64,000 nucleotides of DNA, from positions 1 through 64,000 of the forward strand of contig NBIV01000322.1 in assembly GCA_003194525.1 (NCBI GenBank), written 5' to 3'. Shown here one piece after another: positions 22,604-35,127 of the stretch. The translations under genes and the position numbers were made by a program. Numbering within the stretch: position 1 is the stretch's first letter; each line of letters opens with the position of its first letter. Below the pieces are notes generated by a model that made no database searches, was not told where the DNA came from, and saw only the letters and a list, made by a program, of their open reading frames with translations. This DNA is from Gracilariopsis chorda (taxonomy: Eukaryota > Rhodophyta > Florideophyceae > Gracilariales > Gracilariaceae).

Positions 22604-23380
22604 TGTTGAGCAACGCCCTTAGCGGTTATTAATCATGAAGCACGCTCATACATAACTCATGACGAGCGTTGGATTCAACCACGTATATGAGAAGTAATCT
22701 CCCCATGGGGTAGCCATGGTACACTTGAAATCGTGGTAATTGGACACTGGTGACAGGAGAACGGATAACACACGTGTACGTGTGCAGGCACCTCTTTTTA
22801 GGGATACTGCTACCACTATTTATTTATTTATTTAGTTATCTACTTACTTATCTATCTATATAATTAGTTATTACAGTGTATAGTTGACGGCCGGTACCCT
22901 ACTTAGTTTGGTGAGCTCGGGCCGTCTCGGTCAATAAACATCGCACAAGCCAGTGTTCGGCTTTGACTCAGAAACCCCCAGTGCACGATATCCTCCCTCA
23001 GAGAGTCGTCGCCTCGTGTAGGACTATTCATCCACCTCGTGGCACTTTCAACCACATTTATAGACTTGTGTTTGTCTTTTGTTGTGTGTTTTGTTTCTTC
23101 TCGTTGCTCTGTTATATAGGTGTCACTCTTTGTGCTTACCGGTGATCCGTGGCGTACTCCCAGTATGACTGACCACCCGTTCCGCACTATCACTGCTCTG
23201 CATGTTTTTGATCCTTTTCTAGGCCACTCTTGCACCTGTACGGCAGTCGGGAAGTGAGCACCACTTTACGCCCGGCTCGTGTTCTCACCACAGGTGGTTC
23301 TGTCGCCGTGCTACCCTCTAAAGAGAGGGGTACTTCGAACACCCTCGTGCTTCGTCTCCCTTTTGGGTTTTTGCACCACA
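22604..23380 (-). mobile_element. solo LTR with 5-bp target duplication
   Basis: A 777-bp LTR in minus orientation (TGTGGTGCAAAAACCC... to ...GGGCGTTGCTCAACA), flanked by GCATT at 22599-22603 and 23381-23385. The ends are very similar to the LTR of element B (TGTGGTGCAATGCCCC and GGGCGTTGCACTTCA), so it belongs to the same Ty3 lineage. It contains a TTTA/TCTA-rich simple-sequence tract at about 22820-22870. It sits in copia element 2 between RT and RNase H. Confidence 0.9.
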
Positions 23381-24176
23381 GCATTTAGTGGCATAAGAGA
23401 GATCCAGTCGGGTGCTGTCGGTGATTTAGCCTATTTCTCCTATTATCTGTTGGTATTTGTTTGAGTCTTCGGGTGATAGGGGGGTCGTGAGCAGCAGCTG
23501 ATTGATGGTTGTGAGTGAGCTATACGGGGCAAGTGCTGGGTTGCACTCTGAAATGTTGGTTTGCTGCAGGAGGGCTGCTATAGCATCCGATTGAGAGATG
23601 TGGATGCGGCCGTTTTGATTGTGTTGGATGTAACAGTTGAAAAATCTTGTGGGTCGTCCTAGTCGTTTGATTATGTATTTGTTTAAGAGTTGCTGTTAGA
23701 GCTCTTCGATGGGTTCGGACCGGGAGGCAGGGACTAGAAAGCCATCTATGGTCGTGTTTATTACGGTGAATCCCTTTGGTGTGACTTTCAGGTATAGGCA
23801 GGGTCATGTTCTGACGTCATGAACTTGAGGTTTGCGACAAAGATGCGAAGGGCGTGGTTTTAGTACTATGCACCTTGGCGGGGAGCCGTATAATTCCCGT
23901 GGAGCAGTCCGTATTTACCTGGGCGTTTGTACTTTCCGTTGAATAACGGCATCTGTGATACATAAACTGGTTGATCGTGTTGGTATGTTTCGTGCAGGTA
24001 GGCTGATGTTATGTCGAAGTGTTTGGTTAGGAATTTTCCGTGTGCATGATATGCTAGTAGAATGCGCTGTGTTGTTCTGTAAGCTTTGTACGTGGTTGTG
24101 TGTTGGGGATCGTAGTGCATGCTGGGTTTCATGAGGTCACCTCCGAGGTTTTGTCTCGCGTTTCGTTGGGAGATAT

Positions 24177-24639
24177 ATCTCAACACCCCACTCTTAATGA
24201 TTTACACATGTATGAGGGGGGTGTTGTTGATTGATGGGAGGCGGTGCGCCAATAAACCGCTCTGTATGCCTCTCTACGAGCATGCAAAACTGCCATTTGG
24301 CGCAAAGCCTCCCTACCACTTAAAAAATTCAGCAGCAGCAGCAGCAGCAAAGCTTCCTGCTTACTGGCTGGCACTCCCATAATGACTGCAGTGCCATCCA
24401 GTTACACAAAGCAGCGTGTCGCGCTTTCTCATCATTGGCTGGCACTGCAGTCAATTTAGGCACCTAAACACAAACCCCTACGGCTCCACATACTCTCGGC
24501 GCCCCGTGGTTCTACGAGCGCTATTGCGAGCGCAAGCGAGCAAAGTGCTCGGAGAGCCTCCGAACGCCACGAAATACACAAAGCTACAAAACCAACGCGG
24601 CGTGCAGCGCCGCCCACGGCCGAAGGCCGTTTCCACTTG
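24177..24639 (+). mobile_element. single non-autonomous Helitron inserted in copia element 2
   Basis: A 463-bp unit of the unit-4/R1 subfamily in the opposite orientation. It starts TCTCAACACC at 24177 after A at 24176, ends CCACTTG at 24639 before T at 24640, and has no target duplication. It retains the 3' hairpin (ACGGCCGAAGGCCGT) and the CAG tract. Being alone in a known target, it fixes the exact ends of the family. Confidence 0.92.
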
Positions 24640-27158
24640 TCCATCCTCTAACCTTTTGCACCTGTATATCATCATTAGGGGTGTAATAGTGTCTCTGGGA
24701 GGTACAAAGAAGTTGAAGAGCCATCAGATGCTGTTGTGCTGGTCTATATTGGCCAGTTGGGCATCGCAAGCGGTTTGCCAGTGGTTGGCGTTTGAGTACA
24801 ATCAAGCATGTTGGAAGGTGGTAAAATTTTGTGGATCGACCACTACGGGAATTGGTTTAGGCAGTTTGCTGTGTGTGCGAGCCTTGAGTGCCGTCTGTGC
24901 CACTATTGTGGGGTCCATTTGTCTGTGGTATGGGTGGAAATCGGTAGCGCTTATGCTTTGATACCGGTTTGTATTCAAGTTGTAGAACATTGTGTGGGAG
25001 AAAGTGGTGGGGTAAAAGTAGCTTACAGGGTCAGCTCGATGCTGAAGTTTCGACTTGGGTGCATATACAAGTATCGCAACCACATCTCTGAATGTATAGA
25101 TGTGTTTGATAATCGGGGTTCTGCGGTATTATTTATTGTACGGTGAGGATTCTATTGCAGCGTGGTGCAAGAGTTTATACCTAAATATCGCATCTGGGGC
25201 TGCATCCTCCCAACATGTATCGTCGAGGCCTGCGGCGTTAAGTAGCGCCGGGGCGGCCTCCATAACTATGTGGCTGATTCTTTCTGCAATCGAGTTTTTC
25301 TGAGGTTGATGGGCTGTGCCGAGGTAATTCGCTATGGTGTGGTTTCTATATAAGTGTTGCATTCTTTGGGAGGCGTACACCTTTGAATTGTCTCCTATGA
25401 AATCAGTTAGTGGAAGTGCCATGCGAAGACGGATATGCTAGAGGGTGTGGTCGATATATTTGGGTATGTTTTTCCTGTCTCGGATGAAGTGTGCGATAGT
25501 GAAACGGGTCGCTGCGCATATTACGATAAGAAGGTGTTTGTTGCCGTGGCGGGATGTGGGTTTGATCGGGCCGGAGGTATCTGAGCATGCGTAGGCTCCT
25601 GGATGGTAATGGTGTGTTGTTAGTTTGTGTGGGGCGGAGAGAGGCTTGCCGTGGCTGCATGCGCTACACGTGATGTCGTTGTTGGGTGAGAATGAGGTGG
25701 GCATGGTGGGTATGAGGCACTTTTGTGCCGTGAGTGACAGTTACTTAGAATGTCCATGATGGAGTCGAAGATGTCAGTTGAAAGCTGTCTGGTTGAGTGG
25801 AGTACGAGGTGGAATTGCAGTGGTGTTTTGAAGATGCTGTACAGTTCTGGTGCTTGCGGGTGGGATGATGGGTGCTGTGATCGGCAGTATGGGTTGGTGA
25901 TAGGATGGTTTTTGTTGGAGTTTTTTGTGGGTATGTGCTTGATGGCTTCGCAAGAGAGGTGCTTTTGGTCTCTTATTGGATTTATGGGGCACGCGTGCGA
26001 TGTGAGCCATTGTTGTTCCTAAGGTTGTTGCCTTTAGTTGATATTGGTTGTTTCTCCGTGTAGCCGTACCTACAATGGTGTGAGCTGTTGTCTTCGTGTT
26101 GACAATGCAGCCTGGTCTACAGGTGAATTTTACTATACCGTATGGTTTAGATAGGTCACGAACCGAGATGAAGAGGTGTCGAATTTGGGGTTTTGCCACA
26201 GCATAGGTGTGTATGAGTTGTTTACGCGCTTGCGGGCGGCGAAGAAGAGTTATATGGTGTGTGCCACTGGTGGGTGGTGATATGGTCGTATCGATTAGCA
26301 TTAGAGCTGTAAGTGGAGTCAATTGATTTGTGGGTGTCAGGAGGTGTGTTGGATAAGCTCCGATGTCATGGATAAACGTACTGTTGGCTTCCTTGCCAAT
26401 TTCAGATGGGGCCTCGGTGTGCGTTGGGTTGGATGGCACGGAGTGTAGAGATTGGTGGTAGTTCGGTGGTGGCAAGGTCCGGAGATGGTATGCGTTCGGG
26501 ATGTAAGTAAGACTGGCCTCAACGTAGAGGGCTTGTGGCCTAGTGAACTTTGGGTGACGTGGGTCTCTGCATTTCTGGTCAGTGTGCTTACAGAATAATC
26601 CTATGCTGGTATGGAAAGTGCAGAGTTCTTTAGGTGGTATTCGGCGCTGGGGGGCAGGGGGCGTCTTGTCAACTGGCGTCGGAACGGTGTCTGACAACAT
26701 CTGTAACGAAAATATGGTTGTTGTGGCATGATGTCCCCGGTAAATTCCCGTTGGGGAGGTCTGTGGTAGCCAGGAATGGCTGGCGGTTGTTGAAGCGGTT
26801 GTGTCGGAGGTTGATATATATGTTAAATAAGTCTTTGAAATTTCTTTTGAAATCTTTGATGGTGTGAAGTTTGTTGGTGAGAGTATGGCCGAGAATGGGT
26901 ATGCAGATGGGGTTCCCACGTATTCCTGCGATCATGAAATCGACCGTTGTTTGCTCGTCGTCTACGTTGGGGTAACCCTCACAAGGGCTAAACTTGGCAA
27001 CGGTCTCAATTTGGCAGAGCCATTTTGAACACAAGTTAGTCAGTAGAGAACAGATTCTTATTCGCAATGAGCTCCCAGACCTCCCATTGCACTTTTGTCC
27101 TACCTTTTTGGGTCTCACCCTGAGTCCTTAGACTACAAACCACATCATTCTCCCGTGC

Positions 27159-28868
27159 ATGCGCCAGAAAACTGTCAAACTCAAGGCCGCCCAGATTAGA
27201 AGGGAAGATTTACAACTTCGTCGCCGAAAAGGTGCTGAGCTCATTCGAGCACATCACACTATTACTGAAGTTGCCGATGCAACGTCAATAAGTGAACGAA
27301 ACCTTTATCGCATCAGCAAAGCTATTACAAACGCTCAAACGCAGACCCTTAACCACCACCTCACACCCACTGAACACCATGCCGGTCGCACACCAGCTCT
27401 ATCACGTTCAGAAGAGCAAATGCTGGTAGATCGCGCGATATTTGCGTCTAAACGCGCGTTTACGATGGAGAAGCATGAAATGCAGTCAATGATGGGTCAG
27501 ATTGCTAATGATGGTTGCAAGAAGTTCAAGAATGGCCTACCTTCCACATATGCTTTACGGTCGTTTTGGTCTCGCAATCGCCAGCTAACAATGCGCCGCA
27601 CAGAAAATGTTGTGCTCAAGCGAATCAACGCACAAAACCCCGATCACCTGAGAACCTTAGTAGACATCATAGAGGGGGACAAAGAAAAGATCCAGATATT
27701 TTCACAGACCATCGAAAGGTGTAGAACCTGGATGAAACCGCCGTTTCTGTTTCATACAGTCGTCGGTATCATGGCTTCAATGCCACAAACCGGAGAAATG
27801 GAGGTCTCAGAATGAAAATGAAGGACAGTGGTAAGCACCTTACATCCGTCATCATAATTTGTGCTGCAGGCCATATTGCTCCAATGTTTCTCATCACGCA
27901 AGGGAAAAGTCCTGGTGAAAAAAAGGATGAATCCCACTCCAAAACATATTACCGATAAGCTTCACGACGACTATAAATGGCTTGGTCAACGTGAATGGAT
28001 TCTAACAGACACGACGCTCGTGTGCAGCACAAAGGGGTCAATCACCAAAGAATTTCTTCCAAAAGTTATAGCACACTTCAACAACTTTGTGCGCAAGTTT
28101 GTCCTGCGAGAAGAAAAGATTCTTTTGTACATCGATAGACATAGTTCAAGAAAGGGAACAAAATGGATTGAAGTCGCTGTCGCCAAAAACATTGAAGTCA
28201 TCCAACTCCCTGCGAAGATCTCTCACTTTCTACAGACTTGTGATGATCACATAAATAAGGTGTACTAAGAGAATGCCAGAAACGCTTTGGATGTGTTCTT
28301 ATAAAATGGAGTCTACCTGAACGCAAACATCTCTGTAAAGATGAAACTTGCAGCGGCTGCATATCGGTCCTTGAATGCAAAACTGGCAGTCAGAAGCTTC
28401 TTCAACTGTGGTCTATACCTGCTTGAAACGGACAAAATTATGAAGTTCGCCAAGTCCCCACTGTCTGAACCAGAGCCCGGTACACAAGTTAACCTTGCAG
28501 CCGCAGGAAGCTCCCGACTTCCCGATGCTGCGATTGCGATAGAAGCTAGGAGAAATGCGTGCGAAGTCACGATCTCCAGCGACTGCTTGCGTCAGATTGA
28601 GATCGTTCTGCAACAAAACTCGTCAGCTAATAGTGTAATCTGTCGTCCTGAACCAGGAATAACGCCAACGAAAGCCAATCCCAACACTATCTCAAGGGGC
28701 ATTCCTGCCCTGTGGCTAACAGAAGATATTTTTCCTTTCAATTCGCCAAATGATGTCGGCGGCACTCATAATGGGTCTGGGTTTGGTTGTGGAGCGCATA
28801 ATAAGGTGAAAGATGGTCAGGGAGGTGATATAAACCTTCCCGCTTTGGTGGAGTCAAATGCTCGTTAG
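27159..28868 (+). pseudogene. pogo/Tigger-like DDE transposase, frameshifted
   Basis: Transposase of the Tc1/mariner superfamily, pogo branch, which cuts and pastes its element through three acidic residues. The ATG at 27159 opens a basic N-terminal helix-turn-helix region (ATSISERNLYRISKAI) and a second DNA-binding half (SEEQMLVDRAIFASKRAF). The first catalytic Asp is in NLDETAVS (about 27725-27750), one frame away from the N-terminal part. The second lies in ILLYIDRHSSRKGTKW (about 28120-28165), followed by IQLPAKISHFLQTCDDH, which matches the pogo pattern LPxxxxHxLQPxD. A Lys/Ala-rich tail ends at 28868. At least two frame changes break it. It lies within the gag part of copia element 2; exact ends and TA duplications were not found. 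Confidence 0.75.
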
Positions 28869-29690
28869 GAATTTGATGACTTACCGATCGCTATGTGACC
28901 AAGAAAAGCCAAGAACACTTTGCATGCTGGCTCTGGGTTGTCCGCACAGCAGTAAGCTGCTTCCGCTTTGATAGAGATTTGCCACTACTGCTGAGAGGTA
29001 CAAGCGAAGCACGAGTCCGCCTGCCAAATTGAGCCCTTGGTGACAACCGTTGATTTTGAGCAGTAAAAAAGAAGCAAAATCAACCTCTTCGCCTCTGTTT
29101 TGAACTGTTTCTCAGACATACGAATGTCTTCCAAATTAAGCCCTTGTGAGGGTTTGTGCCCTGCCACCATTGTCTGTCGGATTTCAGTATATGTTTTAAC
29201 AAATTAGTCAATATCTCCCTCGTACTTGAAGGTTATATTCTCTGCTTCGATTTTCAAGTATTGGTGATCTTCTTGGGAGGAGCAGTTAAGGTGGGTAATT
29301 AATCTCGTTACTGTTCGGTAAGGTGTATGACGGTCTCGTGCCACAATTAGTAGGCCTAACATGTCCAAGAGTACACTGCTAAGAACCGCAGAGAGTAGCC
29401 GGTTCTTTCTTTCATAGTATCCCTCGAGAGCTTGGGGGTACGTGGGTGGTAACGGATAGCAGTCGAGGTGGTCTACGGCCTTAATAGTGGCGGCGTAGGT
29501 TTTCAAGGCAAGAAATCAAGGGTGGGAGTTTGTGCATTCTAGTTGTGGAAGTTTTGGGGGTTTGTCGATGTCCATGTTTTGGTGCAAAGTGGTGGTTGCT
29601 TTGTATTCGTCCGTTCCTGTGCTGATGGGGTGGGCATTGGTGCTTTGGTGTTGGCTCTTGTTGTATATTGGGGTCCCTGGTTGTCATTCT

Positions 29691-30473
29691 GGCTCAAAAT
29701 GGCGTTGTTTAATAGCTTTTGGATGTGTCAGTGTTGTTTTAGTTCGTGGCGGAGTCAGTGTGCGACGCAGGATGTGAGGTGCACTTTTGTGTGTGCTGGA
29801 TCGGTCGGTGAGCAATATTATTATCGTCCGGGTGGGGAATGGTTTGAATTGTGCTGTGTGAGCCTAGAGTCAATAACCTGTGACTGAAGGCACTGTCTCC
29901 TCAGTTTATTTGTACGTCATTGTTCCAGGGCTTGTAACTGGTCTGTTACTGCTGTACAGCAGGTTTTGACAGTAAATTTGCACGCAACTGCATCTACCCT
30001 TCCAGATCAGGTTGATGGGGAACAAAGGACAATTTGGAACGGGAACTAAGAGCCCTTTTCCAAATGGATTTCTTTCAAAGCTATCTGATTTAGGAAGTGT
30101 AGATCCTGTTCAGATAAGCTCTGGTGTGTGCCCTCCTCACTTACGCTTCATGTTATGTGATCTCCAACAAATGAACTTCATCTTCTCTCAGAACACCAAA
30201 CATTATACCCTCCCAGTTGTTCTATAAATACCCGAAGTTCAAACAGATAATGGTCAAAAAACTTCCGCGCCTTTACCTGTGCTCCACGCCTCTAGACACT
30301 TCACATAACGATGAGATAGCTCGGCACTTACATCGCTCATTACAATTTCCCACACAGCCAAACCATTGCCCACCAAAATGACAACTCAATCAATGCGGAA
30401 ACAATCTTCTGCAATTACAAAACGCCGCAAACATGACGATAAATTGACCTAACCACGCCGAATTGCCATCAAA
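29691..30473. other. no gene recognised
   Basis: TG-rich stretch right of the copia 2 gag, then AT-rich DNA. Short frames only (for example 30012-30227 plus) with no domains. The missing right LTR of copia element 2 should lie here if it survives, but I could not delimit it. Confidence 0.45.
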
Positions 30474-32567
30474 ATGTCACAAAACAAGAAAAAGATACGG
30501 CATGTCACCTCTTGCACTGTAATGCCAGTCGTAATGGCACACAGACTGAGCAAAGAAATCCATACAGCACAAAGCACAGGTAGTCAGTATTGCGATAGTA
30601 CGCTTAACGCCCGCGTTGGACTTCCAACTGTTCCCAATGAGCACGAAAAGCAGCTCATTGTAGACAGATTCGCATTCTTTGCTTGCAGAGGTTTTGCTAC
30701 AAACACTCAAAAGTTGAAAACAATCGCACGGAAGATTGCAAAAGATGGACGGGAAGGATATCCAAACAAATACCAGTCTAATGACTGGGTAACTCGTTTC
30801 GAGCAATACACTGCGACATAACACTACGAAATGCTGAGGACAAGAATGCCACAGAGATTGCGAAGGAGCATCCGCAGCACGTAGAAAGCTTTATCCGGGC
30901 GCTCAAAGAGTGCGAAAAAGCAAATCCAGGAATACTTGAAGATCCAGACTGAATCTGGACCATGGATGAAACAGTGGTAGCCGCACTGTATGGCAAGCAC
31001 GGAAAAGCAGTTTTTTCATCCTCCACACACTCCAGAGGGTACAACATGTCGTTCAAGAACCCTGGCAAGTACTTGACGCCCTGTATAGTAGCGCATGCCT
31101 TCTGATGAAAGCTTCCACCGTTTCTTACCTTTGTAGGCAAGAGGAACATGATGCGTTGGTACGGTGCAATACCTCCGGAAATTTTCTAAGTTCTTACCAG
31201 AGCACCACAATGGCTAGGGTTTGACGACTGGTTCCCTGAAAAGACTTCTGTTTGGGGTACGGAAAACGGTTCCGTTTCAATGGAAACGATCGGAACTCTC
31301 ATCAGTCATATTAAGCTACACGCAAAGCGGAAACCAAACCCAAATCATAGTTTACTACTGCTGCTAGATGGACACAAGTAGTGCAATGGGGTTCAGTGGT
31401 TCGAAAAAGCCTAAAAGCTTTGATATTGCAGTGGTTCGAAGACCTGGAAATACCTCATACTTTGTGCAGAATTGTGACAACTCCATCAACTACACTTTCT
31501 AAACGACGATTCGGCGAATCTATGACTACCTGAACACATTCTCGCTTCTTGACTTTTCTGATATTGGTATGCCAGTTAAATTGGCTATTGCAGGGTACAG
31601 GGGGTTGTATGAACCTGTGGTACTGATAGCATTCGTCGATTTCGGGTTGTTTCTAACGGACCTCAGGTTTCTGGAGTGAGGGCAGAAGAAAAATGACCAC
31701 CAAAAACCTGTGAAGACGTCAAGGTGCGAGAGAAAGGAGGTGAGTAGAACTTCTGTTCACGTCAAAAGAAGCACAGGACATACTGTCAGAAAAAATACCA
31801 CCCAATCACACTTGGAGGTCCCTTATCACATATGGGAAAGTGGCCAACAGAGCACAACACATAATTGAGGAGTGTGCACCCACCAAAAAGCGCTTATTGT
31901 CGTACAAGATCTAAGATCGCTCTTCATTTAACACGTCGAGCGGCGCTTCCGTGGCATATCTAACACATGAATATGTAATCACGGGCAGGGTACAGAAAGA
32001 TCAAAACGAGAAGGATCTGGCTAAGAGGAAACAAAGACTTGCGATGGAACGTGTAAAGAAACAAAAAGAATGGCACTGGAACGAGAGAAGCGTGGTAAAG
32101 AACATGCCCTAAATCGTAAAAAGAAAAAGGAAACTTCAATGCTCAAGCAGCATACCAAGCAAGAACGGCTCCGCTCAAAGTCAGGTTACTCTTCGAAGAA
32201 AGACAGAAAAACAGAAGACAATTCCAGTGTCTTGTTAGTTGCGCGGTCAAAAGCGATGAAGAAAGGGTTCAAGAGCTCGCACGATAAACAAGGAGAGAAG
32301 CATGGCAAGGGTGGAGATTGTGACCGTTCCAGGGATACTTTAAGAGAAAGCATGGGACTCTCGAAGGAGGACATGAAAGCGAGAAACGACAATGAAAATG
32401 ACAAGGAAAAAAATATCGCAGAAGCGGTGAAGGCGTTGTTGAAGATGCACAGAACTGATCCACATCTAATCATCTCACATGACGTGGTGTTCACCGACTC
32501 TTTTGGCGATCAAGCGTGCCTTCAAACCCCGGGATTTTGGCCATTTGAGTTGATCGCTAGGAAATAA
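30474..32567 (+). pseudogene. second pogo-like transposase remnant
   Basis: Open pieces in order: an N-terminal DNA-binding region (30474-30821; NEHEKQLIVDRFAFFACRGF is like the second half-domain of pogo proteins), the first catalytic block with WTMDETVVAAL at about 30958, a second block with LLLLLDGHK at about 31360, and a C-terminal Lys/Glu-rich frame 32070-32567 that is highly charged and probably helical. Similar to the copy at 27159 in plan but clearly a different family member. Many stops separate the blocks, so it is non-functional. Confidence 0.6.
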
Positions 32568-33269
32568 GGTGTTCCAAATCACCCTGGAACTTTGGATTAT
32601 AACGGCGTAAAGATGAAGAGCAGAAGAGTGACGTTGCTCTGACAAGTTGACGGTTTGGTTTCGGAGATTTCGTGGGGTGGTTTTAGAGAGCATTGTGAAC
32701 CTTCTAGGTAAAGTTATCGATGAGACGGGTGGCTTTCAGTCGGAAGAGCCCGACCAATCATAAAAACTGTTCCACAATACTCTGATCTGGTAGAGTATGT
32801 ATCTTTACGATACCTGCTACAAGGGTACCCAGCTACCTTAAGCGCTTTTTTTGGGACAGCTAACCATTTCTCACATTCGTACCGCTTCTTGTGCATGAAC
32901 TTGGCTGCCAAAAACTGTGAACGGAGCCACATTGGCCACTAGCTTGAACGTGGTTTACAGCCATCTCGTTCTTACCGGAGGCATTAAATAAATGAACCCG
33001 CTGATCTGCCCTCCCCGTTATCACGTGGGAGGCATACAGTGAGAAAGAAAACAGCTACATGGTAGCATCGCCTGCGGTTATCGAGAACACCGTACCCGCG
33101 AAAACGCGTATCTTTAACAATATCGGGAACAAATGGCAGACATTGCCCGTCGACGCCGAGACCGACACTGGTAGTGGACTGTCTATAGCTCGTTTTCACT
33201 CCATCATAAACGGTCTAGTGCACCGACCTTCCCATCTGATCAGCCGACCTCGATAGCACTCGTGCCCTT
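32568..33269. other. no gene recognised
   Basis: Short frames on both strands without domains. 33059-33256 can be read as a retroviral-protease-like scrap (VDAETDTGSGLS) but is too short to assign. Confidence 0.4.
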
Positions 33270-33920
33270 GGCGCGCTTTATGCCGCCCAACAACTCGCCA
33301 CTTCCACACCTTCCGCTGTTGTCGCGCAGCCCAACCCTCCCCGCCTGGGCACCCTCCGAGGTTGTCACGCCGCCCAATCCCCTTGCCTGCGCACCCTTCG
33401 TGGTTCTTGCACCACCCAACCCCCCCTGCTTTTGCACCCTCCATGGTTGTCGCGCGGCTCAACCCCCCCCGCCTGGGCACCCTTTGTGGTTGTCGCACCT
33501 CCCAACCTCCCCTCCTGTGCACCGTCCGTGGTTGGCCGTACCGCTGATTCCCTCTTCTTCCAGCACAATAATTGGTTGCCGTGATGCCACCGCTGCCCTC
33601 TTCCCCCCAGCACATGTACTACTTGGTTGGCATGCTGCCGCTTCTCCCACGCACTACTTGGTTGGCAGGCCGCCGCCCCTCCCGCACACTACTTGGTTAG
33701 CGTGCCGCCTCCTGTCCCGCACATCACTTGGTTGCCACGCCACTGCTTCTCCTGCACAGCATTCTAGGTTGCCGCACCTCTAGTCCCCCCCTTCTTCCAG
33801 CACAATACTTGGTTACTGCGCTGTTGGACCCCCTCCCCTTTGCAAACCACTTTGTTGCCGTCACCGCCGCCGCCCAGGTGCCTACAATTCTTAGTTGTCG
33901 CGCGGTACCACCTCTGTATG
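33270..33920. repeat. degenerate C-rich minisatellite, about 42-bp period
   Basis: Imperfect units of about 42 bp, best seen between 33335 and 33530: each contains GCACCCT, then GTGGTTGTCGC, then CACCCAACCCC with variation. After 33540 a related form (CACTACTTGGTTGGC...) continues with a changed period to about 33900. Strong strand asymmetry (C-rich on plus). The Pro-rich frame across it (33262-33783) is a translation of the repeat. Confidence 0.75.
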
Positions 33921-34930
33921 TGTGGTTGTGGTAGAGCATGCGCACTATAAGCTTCTTGAAAGCCCCCATGTCGCTGAACATGGCGTGCGGTCTGGACCGA
34001 TCACCTGAAACTTCTACTGGCGACTGATCGCAGTTACTACACGCTCCATATAACGGCCTTTAAACTTACACTACGAGTACAGACGGCTAAATAGGAATTC
34101 CAAAGTACTAAATAAGGCCTCACGATTTCATTACTGCGCAAAGGACGTTGAATATAAGACGAGCTACTTTATAAGTCCTGATTAAGGCTGCCACCGCTAT
34201 TACCCCTTTATAGAAGATAGCACTTGGCTGAGTTAAGGCTTGCAAGCCGAGTATCGACTGGGAATCGACTGAAGACTTGAACCAGTCGTGCGGGTAGCGC
34301 ACCTGCCGTATACCTGGCTCAGCTGAGTTGAATGTATCTGCTCGTACGGGGACAGGGTGTCTCATCGTTCGGCCTACACCTTAGTGAAGACAAGGACGTT
34401 TTACAGAACATGATCTCTGAGCAAGTAGTGAACAGGACAGCGCTATCAACACCCTTGTAGGAAAGTACCAGAAGGACCGGCTACAGCTCAACTACCTCGA
34501 GTTGGTGCACTACGCTCGTGGCGAGGTTGAAGCACTTCGCGCCCGTAACGCTTAGCAGAGTGCGGGACCCACCAAGGCTTTGTTGATGGAAGATAATTCT
34601 AGGTCTTTGTCACTCATAGCGAATGAGTGAGCCCAGAGGGGTTACGACAATGACCATGTCGCGCACAACTACGGATTGTCAGTCGCGTCGGTGTTCTCGG
34701 AATGCGAGATAAGGGTGCTAGATCGCAAGTTTGTTAGGCAATCACTCAAAAAAACTACGAAAACGCTAGATTCTGCTAGTTCGTGGTGGTTGGCAAGCAA
34801 AAAAAAAAATTTTTCGGAAATCACTCTTTCATATTTTCTATTGTCATCCGTCCCTAGTACCGCACTTCGCTAGTTTCAAGTTTAGAGCAAGTTCTTTGCT
34901 CACTAAACGCTAGTTAGAGGGCTCGAAATG
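33921..34930. other. no gene recognised
   Basis: Mixed sequence; a short charged stretch near 34470-34620 (YQKDRLQLNYLELVHYARGE) is open only briefly. A run of A/T lies at 34799-34815. This forms the left border of the gene island that follows. Confidence 0.4.
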
Positions 34931-34933
34931 GCG

Positions 34934-34954
34934 CTGGCCGCGTAGCGGCCAGCG
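34934..34954. repeat. 21-bp palindrome
   Basis: GCTGGCCGC-GTA-GCGGCCAGC near 34938: a perfect 9-bp stem with a 3-nt loop at the left edge of the gene island. Could be a terminator or element end; function unknown. Confidence 0.7.
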
Positions 34955-35127
34955 GCCCCACCCCCATGCAACCCAAATTAACTTACATATTTCCATCTCG
35001 TGGATTTCAAACTTCAAATTGTCAAAGTTTGGAGCCCAACTGTTCTCTCAGCCTCACTGGGTGGCACCCACACTCTTGAACACCAAACATAAAACCTCCC
35101 TTACCATCCTTACCATCCTTCTTCTCC

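Larger units (their letters stand above)
22030..29690 (-). mobile_element. copia element 2 (Ty1/copia), broken and multiply invaded
   Basis: Minus-strand copia element. Parts from right to left: gag (29204-29687 and, beyond an insertion, 26669-27060), a protease-type D-I-G-A motif (about 26360), integrase pre-domain and core (25129-25704, with CSACSHGK and QKNSIAERISHIVMEAAP), RT (23520-25080, with FDITSAYLH), and RNase H plus tail (22030-22447, with LADILTEPLHRD). It is interrupted by a pogo-like transposon in gag, a single Helitron at 24177-24639 and a solo LTR at 22604-23380. Broken, more than ten breaks. Its own LTRs were not identified. Confidence 0.8.

Noticed and set aside
33059-33256. 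Retroviral protease fragment
   Set aside because: Only a short D-T-G context without neighbouring gag or RT blocks.
33262-33783. Proline-rich protein gene of 173 codons
   Set aside because: It is a translation of the 42-bp minisatellite; the opposite strand is equally open and there is no non-repeat domain.
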